From Dipetalonema caudispina (taxonomy: Eukaryota > Nematoda > Chromadorea > Rhabditida > Onchocercidae), in contig JABVXV010000134.1 of NCBI GenBank assembly GCA_013365325.1, positions 91,428 through 155,427 of the forward strand: a DNA stretch of 64,000 bases, written 5' to 3'. A program made the translations under genes and the position numbers. Positions 52,301 to 62,890 of this stretch are shown here, one piece after another. Below the pieces are notes generated by a model. It saw only the letters and a program-made list of their open reading frames with translations, was not told the origin of the DNA and did not search any database. Position 1 is the first letter of the stretch, and each line of letters opens with the position of its first letter.

Positions 52301-55300
52301 ATCGATTTATGAACGATTCTTTTCAACTATTTAATTCATTTTAATTCCTTTTGAAAGAATTCCTTCCATACAAAATTTACTTCTTACTATGATTGGAGTA
52401 CTTTCAACAAATGTTATTCTATTCGTAATTAGAATAATTTGTTCATTTATCAAATATAATCGAGTTACATTGAACTATTTTACATATTTAAATAGCTTCC
52501 TTATAATTTCATATTTTTTATTTCATACACAAAATTCATATTTCATTTCATTTCAATTTTTCTTTTTTTACCAGCCTCATTTCTTTTATTTTTATATGAA
52601 AAAGTAATAAATTAATTTAATAGCCCATCTGTTTACCTATCTCTTTCATTAATTTATTGGTTTCTCCTACTGTTTGTTACTAGGACATATTTTATTAACT
52701 ATCACTCATTAAAATTATATTTATCCAAATTTATTTAAACTTAAAAATTGCATACAAAATATCTTAACGAGTAATATCGTGTATATATCAATCAGTGAGC
52801 TTACTTATTATTGATTGATTTAAGATTTCATCAATTAAAAAATAATAGTAATTAATATTCATTCACTTTTCTTCTATGGTCTACAAAAGAAAAAAAAATA
52901 TATATATATACATAAATGACTGGCTCATTAATTAACGCATCAATTAGACTTCATCTTAATTCCACTCACTAATGGTACAAAGTAAGCAGATTAAGCTATA
53001 ATAATCTAAAAAGCATAACATATCTCACATATGTTCCAAAAATTGGGCATCTTTTTGGATTTTAATTATCAAGCGGCTTCGATAGATCACAAAACGCATT
53101 TATACTACCATCATTACCTATTTAGCAAACCTGCATCAGTATTCTGCTGCTAATTAATTAAATATATAGCGGTATTTATAAAGGAAAAGGACAAGTAAAA
53201 TAAAGTACTAAACGAGTTCCATTCATATTAATGCTTTGAAGGAAAAGAGCAAAATGATTGGATTAATCCTGAAAAAGCTAAACTCAATAATTAGCAAGAA
53301 GGAATGAAATCGTGGGATATTAGAAGAGATAGTAAATGTGTGTTCAAGGCCTGAAATGAAATATGAATAAAATGAATTGAAATGTTTGAGACGGTATGAA
53401 TCAATGAAGATAAGATTATTTCAACTTTGATATGCTTTCTAAAAGTTCAAAAGAGCATTTCTCATCATTTTCCTATCAAATTACTAATTTCATTAACAGT
53501 TTAATTTTCATTAATTATTAGCCTGCAAAAATTTTCAAATATGAAAAGGCGGTAAAAAGTAATTTAGAAAAAAATGTGAAGCAAAAAGTACAGCTAAAAG
53601 ATAATATTTATTGACATGTTTCAATGCTAATAATTTGGATATCATCGAATTTAGACAATGAAATTATTTTCGAAATTTGGAAAAAGTTGTTTCGCAAAGA
53701 AAAAGATGCTGAATTTTGGAGAAACTTACGATTAATACTTATACTCATACTTCAGATCACAAAATGTCATTTAGGAATACTAAAAGATGCGGAATTTAAA
53801 TTTTCAAGTTTTTGCAGTTAATTAGGATTTATCCATGCTAATTTACTAGAATTACACTTTAAGCCTAGCAAATACATTATAATTAAATGTTAATTTTGGC
53901 ATTTTTGCTTGAATACATATTAGGAACGATTGGCAACGTTGCAATCGATTTGAATTGAAATTTAGGAAAATTTTATGTGAGAAGAGTAAAAGATGTGAAG
54001 TAAAATGCATGAAGAAATGTAAATGAACAAACTAAATGAATAGTTCGTAAATTTTTTGAGCATTCTTAATATTAGGAAAAAATTTGTTAGTATGCTGAGA
54101 TTTTAAAATTTGAATTAATCAGTTGATTTTGTTTGATTTAAATTCGAACATATCTGTTAGTCAAATAAGAGATATTTGAATTTGAATGATAAAGGAAGAA
54201 ATAGACAGATATTTGATTGGTAAAGAAGGAAGAAGACGAACAAATAAATTCGTTGTGATTATGAATGAAATATTTCAAATGTTACCGGAAATAATGAGAG
54301 TGAAAGGTTTGCTCTCAAATAAATCGGAAAGATCGGAACCGCTTTACAGCAATAAGCATTTCAGAGATCGACAAAAGAAGTAAACAAATGAAATTAATGG
54401 ATGGATATGATATCTATCAGAGAAATTCAAGCAGTAATTTGTTAAAAACGGAAAATAATCTTGACTAATCAATAAGATAAATTATAGATCATTTTATGGC
54501 TATCAAAATGATTAATTAACAAAAGAGGATAAAAGTTAAGCATTTGTTAAAAGATAGATCAGTAAGCATTTTATTGGAAATTACGGAATTTTTTGAAAGC
54601 AATGTTACAGTATTTAGATGTTCCATGACCTTTATCATTTCCACTTGATTGTAGAATACTTTTCTATTAACCTATTAAGTTAAGAAATCTAATCAGTGAT
54701 AACTTCACAAATCATATCATTTGCTTGCTTTTTTTTTTCTATTTAAAAAGAAAAAAGAAGAATATCAATAAATTGATGCTTATTTTAACGTTTATCATCC
54801 CAATCTACGTAATACATAAGATCATTTATAATTTTTGATTTAAAAATTCGTGAAATATTTAAAAAGATAGAACCAAGAAAGAAAGATACAAACTTAAAGT
54901 ATCATTCATTCTTCTAAGATAAGAGTAAAAAGGCAATAAGCACAGCTGCATCATAATAAACATTAAAAAATTCAACAAATAAATGGTAAAAATATGGGAA
55001 GTCCCATAAATGTGTTATTGAGATGTTATACAAAATAGCTTAATGGAAGGATTTTTTTTTAAAAAAAAAAAAAAAAAAAAAAAGTTGTAAAAAAAAAAGC
55101 TAAATCCTTTCCGGTGAATAAAAAAAAAAAAAAAAATTTTTATTACATCCAAAGATTATATTCACATTCACACATACATCTAAAGAATATTTTCCCGATA
55201 TTTTCCTGAGATTTTTTTTTTTTTTTTAATGTGAATTTTATGGAAGTTTTTAAAATTTTCACATTTTCAGTTTTTAAATTATTATTTATATGTGAGGAAA

Positions 55301-55547
55301 AAAAGATAAGATAAAGCTAACCATTGAAGTGTTATCGTTTGAATGTTGACAATCTTCTTCAAGAGGAGACGGTAGTTGTGATGATGATGAATGTGATCCA
55401 AGGAACAATTCTAATTCCGGTAAATTTTGTAATCTCACAGTATCACACGAATTTAAATTATCACCGCTTATCGATAATGATGGATTGCAATGTTCAGCCG
55501 AATAATAACGTGGACCAGAATTTAGCAGTGATGAAAGTAGTTGAATG
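33815..55547 (-). CDS. mig-10: MIG-10/RIAM/lamellipodin family adaptor (RA-PH protein)
   Basis: MRL-family adaptor. Known family role: binds Ras-like GTPases through the RA domain and phosphoinositides through the PH domain, recruits Ena/VASP and other actin regulators, and drives axon guidance, neuronal migration and excretory canal outgrowth in C. elegans. Exons, 5' to 3' on the minus strand: 55547-55322, 45814-45490, 44172-43962, 42259-42019, 38718-38355, 37892-37690, 37026-36772, 36390-36289, 36037-35741, 35654-35432, 35139-34739, 34360-34193, 33889-33815. Every join keeps frame. From the ATG at 45814 the product is 954 residues: RA about 325-415, PH about 458-567, FPPPPP near 721, poly-Gln 762-814. 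The order and many segments ([49 protein letters not shown]) match what I know of C. elegans MIG-10. It is longer than the worm protein mainly because of Gln and His tracts. The most 5' coding exon was not found. Confidence 0.95.
34739..35139 (-). CDS. mig-10: mig-10 exon with a 53-residue glutamine tract
   Basis: The 401-nt exon enters in phase 1 and leaves in phase 0. It begins [20 protein letters not shown] (first residue split), then a Gln tract at 35077-34919 of 53 codons, interrupted once by His near its start. Codons are mostly CAA with scattered CAG, so the run is not a pure repeat. It continues with Thr/Asn-rich sequence and [12 protein letters not shown], a likely SH3 ligand. The tract lies in the disordered C-terminal half, outside the RA-PH core. 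Confidence 0.92.
34919..35077 (-). repeat. CAA/CAG trinucleotide repeat coding poly-Gln
   Basis: Fifty-three codons of CAA or CAG with a single CAT. On the plus strand it reads as GTT/GCT triplets. Length polymorphism between isolates is likely for such a run, although the CAG interruptions should slow slippage. Confidence 0.95.
35432..36037 (-). CDS. mig-10: mig-10 exons after the PH domain, with FPPPPP motif
   Basis: Exons 36037-35741 (99 codons) and 35654-35432 (223 nt). The first starts [17 protein letters not shown], the continuation of the helix that follows the PH domain in the family. The second starts [19 protein letters not shown], which parallels the TGTIKRAP segment in worm MIG-10. 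It ends in an acidic Ser run and [13 protein letters not shown] near residues 718-730. FPPPP is the classic Ena/VASP EVH1 ligand core, fitting the family's role in recruiting Ena/VASP. The exon ends in phase 1, matched by the Gln-rich exon. Confidence 0.92.
36289..37026 (-). CDS. mig-10: mig-10 PH-domain exons
   Basis: Exons 37026-36772 (85 codons) and 36390-36289 (34 codons), both phase 0. The PH domain starts at [20 protein letters not shown] and runs through [20 protein letters not shown], then [20 protein letters not shown] to RIAK. The basic loop GKKSWKKH and the C-terminal Trp helix are the expected lipid-binding and structural elements. Together with the upstream RA domain it forms the integrated RA-PH unit typical of RIAM and lamellipodin, which acts at the plasma membrane. 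Confidence 0.95.
37690..38718 (-). CDS. mig-10: mig-10 RA-domain exons with His9/Gln11 run
   Basis: Exons 38718-38355 (364 nt) and 37892-37690 (203 nt), joined in phase 1. The first opens with a Ser run and then nine His followed by eleven Gln, just before [20 protein letters not shown], the conserved helix that packs in front of the RA domain. The RA fold continues with [20 protein letters not shown] and [20 protein letters not shown], very close to the family consensus, and ends around [14 protein letters not shown]. The RA domain binds activated small GTPases of the Ras/Rap type. The His/Gln run is absent from the worm protein as I recall it. Confidence 0.94.
39476..39943 (-). CDS. Two receptor-like exons nested in a mig-10 intron (TM7 of a 7TM protein?)
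   Basis: Exon 39943-39869 (acceptor CATTAG, donor GTATGT, leaves in phase 1) joins 39576-39476 (acceptor CTTAG) to give about 57 residues ending in TAA at 39478-39476. The joined peptide contains [20 protein letters not shown], continuing [19 protein letters not shown] hydrophobic helix with an Asn..Asp-Pro near its end, followed by an amphipathic basic helix, resembles TM7 plus helix 8 of rhodopsin-like receptors. The tail is short. It cannot belong to the main mig-10 transcript, because the exon at 42019 ends in phase 0 and joins 38718 directly. TM1-TM6 are not convincingly found, so this may be a nested gene, a relic, or chance. Confidence 0.35.
40816..40946 (-). CDS. Candidate exon: alternative first exon or receptor loop
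   Basis: ATG at 40946-40944, preceded in frame by a TGA, opens 43 codons and reaches a GTAAGC donor in phase 2. It begins [19 protein letters not shown] and contains [17 protein letters not shown]. The codon mix is balanced and unlike the intron around it. It might be an isoform-specific 5' exon of mig-10, but no downstream mig-10 exon accepts phase 2. It might instead be an intracellular-loop exon of the receptor-like gene seen at 39476-39943, but no connecting exon was found. A strong acceptor-like TTTCAG lies about 60 bases upstream. Confidence 0.25.
41261..41712 (-). pseudogene. Receptor-like coding fragments in mig-10 intron, uncertain
   Basis: Two minus-strand stretches look more coding than the intron around them. 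Near 41712-41624, after a CACATAG acceptor and ending at a GTGAAA donor, a hydrophobic run [17 protein letters not shown] is followed by KTNKAR, like a membrane helix with a polar loop. At 41551-41350 a frame contains [19 protein letters not shown] then [19 protein letters not shown]. They are in different frames and cannot be joined cleanly with the exons at 40816 or 39869. They may be remnants of one receptor gene. Chance ORFs of this length do occur at this base composition. Confidence 0.2.
42019..42259 (-). CDS. mig-10: mig-10 Ser/Asn-rich exon with [11 protein letters not shown]
   Basis: The 241-nt exon enters in phase 2 from 43962 and leaves in phase 0. It encodes an Asn/His/Ser-rich linker and the conserved block [16 protein letters not shown], then [20 protein letters not shown]. 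The same order is present in worm MIG-10, so this is a strong family marker. It is likely a phosphorylated, disordered region between the N-terminal helix and the RA domain. Confidence 0.94.
42529..42592. repeat. 64-bp dispersed duplicate, copy 1
   Basis: Starts TTATTAGCGATCTTTAATTA and ends AAGATGCTC. It matches 43071-43134 in the same orientation at 61 of 64 positions. Both copies lie in one mig-10 intron. No coding content was seen. Confidence 0.85.
43071..43134. repeat. 64-bp dispersed duplicate, copy 2
   Basis: Second copy, 542 bases from the first. The three differences are single substitutions, while the surrounding intron sequence shows no comparable similarity beyond a few bases upstream. 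Confidence 0.85.
43962..44172 (-). CDS. mig-10: mig-10 exon with conserved N-terminal helix
   Basis: Enters in phase 1 and leaves in phase 2 (211 nt). With the split codon it reads [20 protein letters not shown], matching the conserved helix near the N-terminus of MRL proteins (in RIAM the corresponding N-terminal region binds talin; whether the worm protein does is less clear). It ends with a short run of seven Gln before NDTKR. Confidence 0.93.
45403..45482. repeat. (GA)n polypurine run beside a mig-10 splice donor
   Basis: About 80 bases of GA/GAAA on the plus strand, so a long pyrimidine tract on the transcribed mig-10 strand. It begins a few bases inside the intron after the GTCAGT donor at 45489 and ends in CTGTCTCTGTAG, an acceptor-like sequence. 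Confidence 0.85.
45490..45814 (-). CDS. mig-10: mig-10 exon carrying a possible start ATG and SH3-type motif
   Basis: A T-rich acceptor TTTACAG is directly followed by ATG at 45814. The 325-nt exon leaves in phase 1 and joins 44172 in frame. It begins [20 protein letters not shown], then Ser/Ala/Thr-rich sequence and a five-Gly run, and ends with [20 protein letters not shown], matching the RPQVPPKPPIDTVRYSM segment of worm MIG-10. The exon can start a shorter isoform, by trans-splicing at this acceptor, or be cis-spliced in phase 0 to the upstream exon 55547-55322. The Pro-rich motif is a likely SH3 ligand. Confidence 0.92.
47064..47320 (-). pseudogene. Receptor-like reading frame broken by one TAA
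   Basis: One minus-strand frame stays open for about 85 codons except for a single in-frame TAA near 47177. The first part includes [20 protein letters not shown], then [18 protein letters not shown], hydrophobic with a basic end, reminiscent of TM3 and the following loop in nematode serpentine receptors. After the stop it continues [20 protein letters not shown] and reaches a GTAATA donor at 47063. A GTAAGT..GTCAG pair flanks the stop, but the interval is only 24 bases, too short for a normal intron. A decayed chemoreceptor exon is the most economical reading; chance cannot be excluded. Confidence 0.25.
49341..49390. repeat. (CA)n / ACATAC microsatellite
   Basis: Imperfect CA dinucleotide run with TACA interruptions in the large mig-10 intron. 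Confidence 0.85.
50340..50660. repeat. Diverged tandem duplication, period about 158 bp
   Basis: The stretch from about 50349 (ATTAATTAAAATAACTCTTC) reappears from about 50507 with indels. Both copies contain a block ending near GATAAATGA. A weaker third copy may follow near 50735. Identity is moderate, so the duplication is old. Confidence 0.5.
51414..51470. repeat. (CT)n pyrimidine run
   Basis: CT dinucleotides followed by a mixed C/T stretch, intronic. Confidence 0.8.
55322..55547 (-). CDS. mig-10: mig-10 upstream exon (isoform-specific N-terminus)
   Basis: TTTTCAG acceptor, GTTAGC donor, 226 nt. It needs one base to complete its first codon from an upstream exon ending in phase 2, and leaves in phase 0 into 45814. 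It encodes [20 protein letters not shown], then Ser/Leu-rich sequence and an acidic end. The start resembles the ISLLSSLL segment near the N-terminus of the long worm MIG-10 isoform, which supports assignment. The initiating exon should lie at higher coordinates, in or beyond 55548-64000, but I could not identify it. Confidence 0.75.
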
Positions 55548-57027
55548 CTGAAAACACTTAGATTTTCATCAAATTTTGATATATTAATCGAAATCGTTAA
55601 ATTTTTTTTTTTTTGTGAAGAGAAAAAGAATTTTATAAAAATATTGTGAAAAAATAAAAGAAAAAAATCGTTTTCTTATGGATTTTTTCACAGAAAATAT
55701 AGGAGGCCTTTTAGGCATCTAATTTATTAGATTCAATGATATTAGCGAAAATTGGCAATTATTTCGGCGAGGATTTTTCGGACTTCTTGAGAGTAGCCAT
55801 TTGAAGATTTGCGAATAAATCTATCCTATAAGCTAACCGAACCATTTTGCTTAAGCTTCTTCAATCGATGTCATAAAGCAGCTAGAGAAGAGTCAGCATG
55901 AATCATCCAATTAATAATACATGAGCAGCAAAGCAGTGATTAATTATCATAATTCTTCGTTTATTATTTTTTGTTTTGCAAAATCACTTCTGATACATTG
56001 ATCAAATGATTGAACAAATCAAATATCACAAATTATGCTAACAAATTTTGAAAAGTCTTCAAATATAATACATCAAAAAATGGAAATTATTCATTAAAAA
56101 TTTTCCGAAAACATTTTAAAAGATCACACTGAAACATATGGTAAAACGAGAAAAGTTTTTTTTTTTTTTTTTTTTAAAACAGATCAGATCATATCATTGA
56201 AAATGCTCGATGGAAAGCATTGATCGGTATATTAATTTATTGTAATAGCTATAATTTAAGAAAATTTTAACAAAATAATAATTGAAAAAAAAAATTTTAT
56301 ACTCTTACAATGATTTTTCTTTTTTATGTTGAAATTTCACTTTTAATATTGTAATTTTGTGGGGAGGAAAAAAAAAACAATGTCAGTTATTTATTACTGT
56401 TATATATTGTATATATTTGAAACAAAAAAAAAAAATGAACAAATTCAAAAAAATTATTGTGAAAATAAGCCTAAAATGCCTTAAAATTAATTTTTATTTC
56501 AAATTTTCCTGAATAAATTGAGGAAGTAAATCAATGCAAATGTAAGTAAAAATTGAACAATAAGTAAAAATGTAAATTACCATAATATGCAAAACAAATT
56601 TCAACATACATTTAACCATTTTACTCTCAATTTTCACTAATTCATTTATTAATTTCAATAAACATAATAACTAGTATTATTCTGATACGTATTGTACTAC
56701 TTTTTTTTTTGTTATCTTTTCTTGCCAGTATTTAATGTGATTGATACATTTTGTTATTGGTATATTAAAAAATAAAATAAAAAAAAAAAATCTCATCTTT
56801 TGATTGGTAATAAAATATGAAATGTTGACTACAAATCTTTTTAACAATTAATAATTCCATGAACAAATAAAATAATATTAGAAATGTATTTGGTTAAAAT
56901 TTTTTAGCCAAAATTATCAACCAAATATATACTTAATCATTAACTTGTTCTCAAAATCAAATTACCTAATTTAGATAACGTTTATAACATGTAAATATTT
57001 GCATATATATATATATGTAAAGAAAAA

Positions 57028-57051
57028 GGGAGAGAGAGAGAGAGAGAGAGA
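57028..57051. repeat. (AG)n microsatellite
   Basis: Perfect AG run of twelve units, just after a short (AT)n at 57004-57016. Confidence 0.85.
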
Positions 57052-58983
57052 TGATAGAAGGAAAATGTTCATTACTAGAATTTATAATTAATGAAACTCG
57101 AAAAAGAATTGAGACAGGATTTAAGGCATTCATTTGTATTATAAAATGGATTCATTCATTGAAATTCAATGAATTTTACAGCTGCTATTAAAATAGTCCA
57201 GCATGTCCACTCTATTTCAGTCCTGTCCAGTCACGCAATGTCAGTTCAATGCAATCAGTGACATGCCTTTTCTGTCCTATGCTGCTTTAAAACCCGAAAT
57301 ATTGCATTTAAATATTCACCGAAACAGAGACAATATCCTCTAAATCAACTTTGACTATCCTTTGAAAATTTACAAAGTTAATATTTTCGTGCTAAAAAAA
57401 TTTTTAAAATATAAAATGTTGAGTGGTCAAATATTCACCAATTTTGCAATAGATTATGTGGAAAAAAATTCCATGAATTTTCGGCTAAGTCATAGAAAAA
57501 AACGAAAAAAAAAAGAGGACGAACAATACTTACGAAGAAAACCAATGAATGATTGATTAATTAATTTTCATCAAGTTTTTCAATATGAATAAAAAATTCA
57601 ATCCTTACTCAATTCTAACAAATTTTTGTTAATCACGATAAATTAATGGGCATAATTTTGGAATTTGCATATCTTATCTTATAATAATTGTGAAATTTTT
57701 TAAAATATTAACTTAAACTTTTAGCAGGAATTATTAATTGCAGAAAAATGATGAAAAAGTATGAGATTTCGATGATCGAGTAAAATCGAACTTAAGAATT
57801 AATCCAATTCATTTATTCTCAAGAGAAATGAGCACAAATCGATAATCAAAAATGTAAAAAAGAATTGATGATCGAATGAGAAGTAAAGTAAACATTCATT
57901 GATGGGTGTAGTAAAAACGAAACAAAACAAACTAAAGAGAAGCATTTGAAAATGGTAAAAAATAAAACTAAAAAGAGCATTTGATGGAAAACAAAAGAAA
58001 AGATAAAAAAAAAAGAAAAAAATATGCTTTGCATTATTTGGATAATTTTAAATATTTTCAATTAATAATTTGAAAAGCAATAAAGATTTAATAATACAAA
58101 TAAATTGATGAGAATGTAATAATTGGTTAATTAGGAAGAGTAAAAGAGGAGAAACCTTTTGGTAACTAACTGATTAATGAAAATTGATGATGAGTATACA
58201 AATATAATTAATTGATTAATTGATTGTGCACACAAAAAAAGTTACTGTTTGATAAATGGACAGCAATTAATTTCATTTAAATTTTGAAGAAAATTAAAAG
58301 CATTTTAAGATGGCTCCATTACCATCTAATTTTAAGAATTTCGAGAGTATCTAAATTGTATGTCCTTTTCCAATACAATTTCATCTTTACTTTTTTTAAA
58401 ATAATATTTGAAGTGAAAATTTGCAATGCTATTAAATTGGTCAGTATTGCATTTATAAATTTTGCATAATAATGACAAATAAATTTGCAAGTCAAATAAG
58501 CTATTTTAAGCTTATAGCAATATTTAGCAATGAAAAGGAAAATTCAAACTTTGCACTTCATTTAATGAAAAGCATATTGAAGTGCAATAAAGTGTCATGT
58601 GCTAATAAAAAAAAAGATAGCAATTAAATTTGCATATGTAGCAGCATTGGAATGGAATGGAATAGAAATTGCTTTTCATTTATGATTAATTGCTATGCAT
58701 ATTGTACAAAAATCCTTTTTAGAGTAGTAATAAATGATAGTTCCAATTCTGAATTGTAGTTTTCAAGTACCATTTCAATGATTAATAAATAAATTCAATG
58801 AACTAATTAACACTAATTATTTTGATTCTATAAGTAATATCAATCAAAATTGATTCATTTAGAATAAGCAGTAATGATAGGAATGAATAAATCATTTAAA
58901 AATTGAAATATATTTGGCAAAAAAAAAAAAAAGAAAAAAAGAAAAAGAGTGCATTTCTTCATTTCATTTCAACTTAAAAGGCT

Positions 58984-58985
<2 letters not shown>

Positions 58986-59014
<29 letters not shown>

Positions 59015-59030
59015 AAGAGAGAGAGAAAAA
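58986..59030. repeat. (GA)n microsatellite
   Basis: GA run with GAAA interruptions, similar to the one at 59587. Confidence 0.85.
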
Positions 59031-59225
59031 AAAGGCCCATTGTAAATGAAAAAGTCAATTTTTAACCAATGAATAACAACAATTTTTACCAATGCATCAT
59101 TCAATGGGTTAACAGAATTTTATAGGCCCAAACATCATCCATTTTAAGGTCCGTACCAATGCATAGGCCTGTTCACCATGCAAAGGCCTGTCTTTTTTTT
59201 TTGTGACAGATATATCCACTTAAGG

Positions 59226-59272
59226 CATACACACATACATACATACATACACATATATACATACACATACAT
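59226..59272. repeat. (ACAT)n microsatellite
   Basis: Imperfect ACATAC/ATACAT tetranucleotide run. Confidence 0.85.
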
Positions 59273-59585
59273 GAAAAAGTACATGAGCGCATATGTCATA
59301 TTTACTTACAAATACAATTTAAACAAACTTTTATCCATAATATTTCTCTCATCTCATCATTACTTACGCAAAATTGACAAACGTAAACGTGAAAAAATTA
59401 CCTTATGAAAATGATCTGTAAAATGGATACATTTATATATGTGACTTATTTGTATAGTTCACTGACGTACGTCATTAACAAATTACCTGTGTTCATATAT
59501 GTGACATTAGATATCGATGAATAAAATGGAAGGAAATAAAATGAACTATGAAGAATAGAGAAACTATTACATTTAATGAATACAT

Positions 59586-59586
<1 letters not shown>

Positions 59587-59621
<35 letters not shown>

Positions 59622-59643
59622 AAGAGAAAGAGAGAGAAAGAGG
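59587..59643. repeat. (GA)n microsatellite
   Basis: Sixteen or so GA units followed by GAAAGA interruptions. Confidence 0.85.
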
Positions 59644-61639
59644 AATAGAATGAGGAAGAGATCGCTTTGATATTAGCGTAACTATAGTGAAATTTCACTA
59701 CCATGATGTGCCTAATTTTAATTCATAAAATGGCCCAAATTTGAAAAATAATAATTGTTGTAACAGTATGATATAAATTTCTCATTATGGGAGAGCTTTG
59801 AGAAATTTTAAAGAGATTAAATTAAAAATGGAAATGTCTATCGCTAATTCATTATCAAATAATAATAGTTCATATTTTTAAAAATTCATGTAAAATTTTA
59901 AAAGGTATTTTCTTGAAAACATTTATTTTACTCTATAATTTATCATACTTTCGCTATAATTATCATAATTTAGAAGCAGATACGATTGATAGTTATTAAC
60001 ATTTCATAATAATTAATATAAGAAATTCAAAATTCAAAAATTAGTAGCATCTCGTATACTGCACAAATCTGCAATCAAATACTACAAACTATTGCATTTT
60101 TGCATAGCAAGCAATTGTAATAATATGTAAAATTAATTAATTTAGACTTCTTAATTGTATCGATATTGACGAATAATTAATTAGTCATCAGTTAAAATGA
60201 AAATTTCAATGAAATTATAATTAAACTATTCATGCTAACAATATGATAGTTAGGTAGTTGCATTTGTAATGTTAATTTTATCCAATTCAAAATGTATATA
60301 TTTCTTATTAACCGAGCAAATTAATCCGATCTTACAATACCTAATAGCAGTTAATTTATGTTTTACATTTATGATAGTCGAAAATTAACAACATTTTCCA
60401 CAGTGTCATGAATATATGAAAATAAGGTTAATTAAGTACTCGTATTCATAATCATCCATGCTTTTCTACTTATTCTTTATATCATCTATGTAATTTGCAT
60501 ATTAAGCATCTGGTAACTAACTTACTACTAAACAACAATATTCATTTTAATTTACATTATCATTTAACGATGATTCTATTCATATGTAAATTATCATTGA
60601 TTAAATCAATCGATAAAGTGTGTCTTAAATAATGTAACATCATGAAATTTGGAAATGAAATCTTCCTTTCTCCTATATTAATTCATCTTCTGATTAAATT
60701 TATTAAGAATTAGTCCAAAATTGTAGAAAAAAAACAAAAAAAAAAAAACAAAAATCAAGATTTTCAATAAGATGCAAAAGTTAGGTTGAAAATATTTAGT
60801 CATCAGGATAAAATACTTGTAAAATATCTTTCTATAAATATAATTACCAAACCGTTTTTTTTTTCTCAAATTTATTAAAATTTTGATAATTGAAAAATGC
60901 TTGATTCAAATGAACATTAAATCGCAATATGCTAATTTCACTTTAGTAACATGAAAAAATTCGTTCCTTTTTGCATACAACAGATAATTAATTATACGAT
61001 AAAGGAAAAAAAAAAAAACCGAAAAATGTCTCCTTCATGTAGGAAAATTGTTCCCTGCACTGTAATTTACCTTTGGAATTTACCATGGAATAGTTAAATT
61101 AGTAAAAAAAAAAAAAAAAAATCACCTCTTAACTTGCTTTGTCATCGATTAGTTCATATTTTATCCGTTGTAAAATCTCTTCCCTAAAGTTCATACTTTA
61201 ATTTTAAACCCACCAACTTTTTTATTCATTTGCAGTAGTGGATAAATTTCATTTTATCAAATATGCATAAAAACTTTCGCTGTACCTAAAAACAAAATGT
61301 GGTACGATTTATCGGTACAGCGATACTATAATATAGCACTACTAGTAGATTCTCTCTCTATTGAGTATTCCGAATTTTTGTTGAGAAAGTAAAAAAAAAA
61401 AACTGAAATTTACGAAATATCGGAACATATTATAAGTATAGGAGGGTGAAATATGAAATAATAGTTGAATTTATCTATCTCATAAAATGGTAGTGGGATA
61501 TATCTCATTAAAATAAATACTAATACAGTCGAATTTTAATGGGAACATCTGGAAGAACTTCCGTAAATTGTTCATCTTTTTGTTTTTTTTTTTTTTTGTT
61601 TTTACAGTTTATGACAATTTTGGATGATTCAAAATTGTA

Positions 61640-61756
61640 CGCTAACATATATATCACTATGTTACGCTAACATATCACTAGGCTATGCTAATATATCACT
61701 AGGCTACACAAATGTATCACTAAGCTATGTCAATGTATCACTAGGCTATGCCAACA
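61640..61756. repeat. 21-bp tandem repeat, about five copies
   Basis: Imperfect units around GCTAATATATCACTAGGCTAT. The first copy has a few extra bases. No coding content was seen. Confidence 0.8.
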
Positions 61757-62850
61757 AGAGGCTAATTTTATCAAATTATTGAAATGTTACATAAGCAAAT
61801 GCAATCGTTTTATTTAATTTTCCTCAAGTTAAATGAAGTGAAATATTTTAAATAATAAATTACTAAAGAATTTCTGAATATCTTTTCATGGTTTCATTAA
61901 AATTAAGAAATGGAAATTAATTGAAAACACAATTGAAATATAGGATATGTCATAATTGAAGAGAGTAAAATAAGTGTGAAAGTAATTTTTCTAATAAATC
62001 TTCACAAATCTTCAAATTTATAAAAACTAGACAAAGACAAAGTCTGACTATATCTCACCGGAAGTCTCGCCGGAAACTATCCGAAAATGATATGAAATAT
62101 ATTTTCTCTCATCAAAAATGATTGCACAACTGTATGTACCATTATTATTATTAACCATTTCTGTCTCAAATATTTGCTGAATCATATCATTACTATATCA
62201 AACATTAAATTTCGAAATTTTTGACAAATTCATTCGTGAATATACAAAGAGACGTATCCATTTAAAATATAAGCGCTTTTTTTTTTTTTTTTTTTTTTTT
62301 TTTAGTAAAATTTCTCAGTTGTAATTTCTTTTGCTAAATAATTAACTAATTAAGCATTAATAAGTAAACGTTGCTATTCTAAACGAAAAATGTTAAATTA
62401 ACTTATTGATAGGAATAATTTAAAAATATATACATTTATTACAAAAAAGGGAAAAAAATTTGTTTGTAATGGCAAAATGAACGCTCTTAAATGATTTTAA
62501 GCTAAATGTAAAATATTCAAAAAGGGAGGAGAGGAGGAATTAAAAAAAAAAAGAAGCGCCGAATATTTTCCCCAAAATTTGTTGGTATAGAAATTAACAA
62601 AAAAAAATGACAAATGATTCCCTTTTGTGCTTAGCAAATAATTTGATCCAAAAAAAAAAAGTGATATTTGATGAAAAAAGGAGAGAGAAGAGAAAAGTCA
62701 AAGTTTAAGCTGGCGGGAAATAACCTCTGAATGATTCATCCAATGGTTGGTTGTCCTTTTGTTTGCTCTAATTTTACTTATTTCATTTGTAGCATTAACG
62801 AGAAAAGAAAGGACAATTGAATAGATGAAATAAATGCACAGGAAGAAAAG

Positions 62851-62890
62851 TATGGACAGGTATGAACAGGTATGAACAGGTATGGACAGG
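62851..62890. repeat. 10-bp tandem repeat, four copies
   Basis: Four units of TATG(G/A)ACAGG; the two outer copies have G and the two inner ones A at the variable position. Confidence 0.9.

Larger units (their letters stand above)
45815..55321 (-). other. mig-10: 9.5-kb mig-10 intron
   Basis: The interval separates two phase-0 compatible mig-10 exons. It is AT-rich with many A/T runs, CA and CT microsatellites, a diverged tandem duplication near 50340-50660 and one coding-like relic at 47064-47320. No other exon of mig-10 was supported. Size and position make it a likely site for an internal promoter of the short isoform, but no element can be specified. Confidence 0.6.

Noticed and set aside
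52389..52607. Hydrophobic plus-strand ORF that could suggest a membrane protein
   Set aside because: Composition follows the local T-rich DNA; no splice or start context.
53624..54383. Two plus-strand ORFs of 65 codons each, one charged ([15 protein letters not shown])
   Set aside because: No splice sites that join them, no known family, and within chance expectation for length in AT-rich DNA.
55740..55830. Minus-strand short frame with GYSQEVRKILAEIIANF ending in TAA
   Set aside because: Too short, no acceptor or partner exon, no recognised family.
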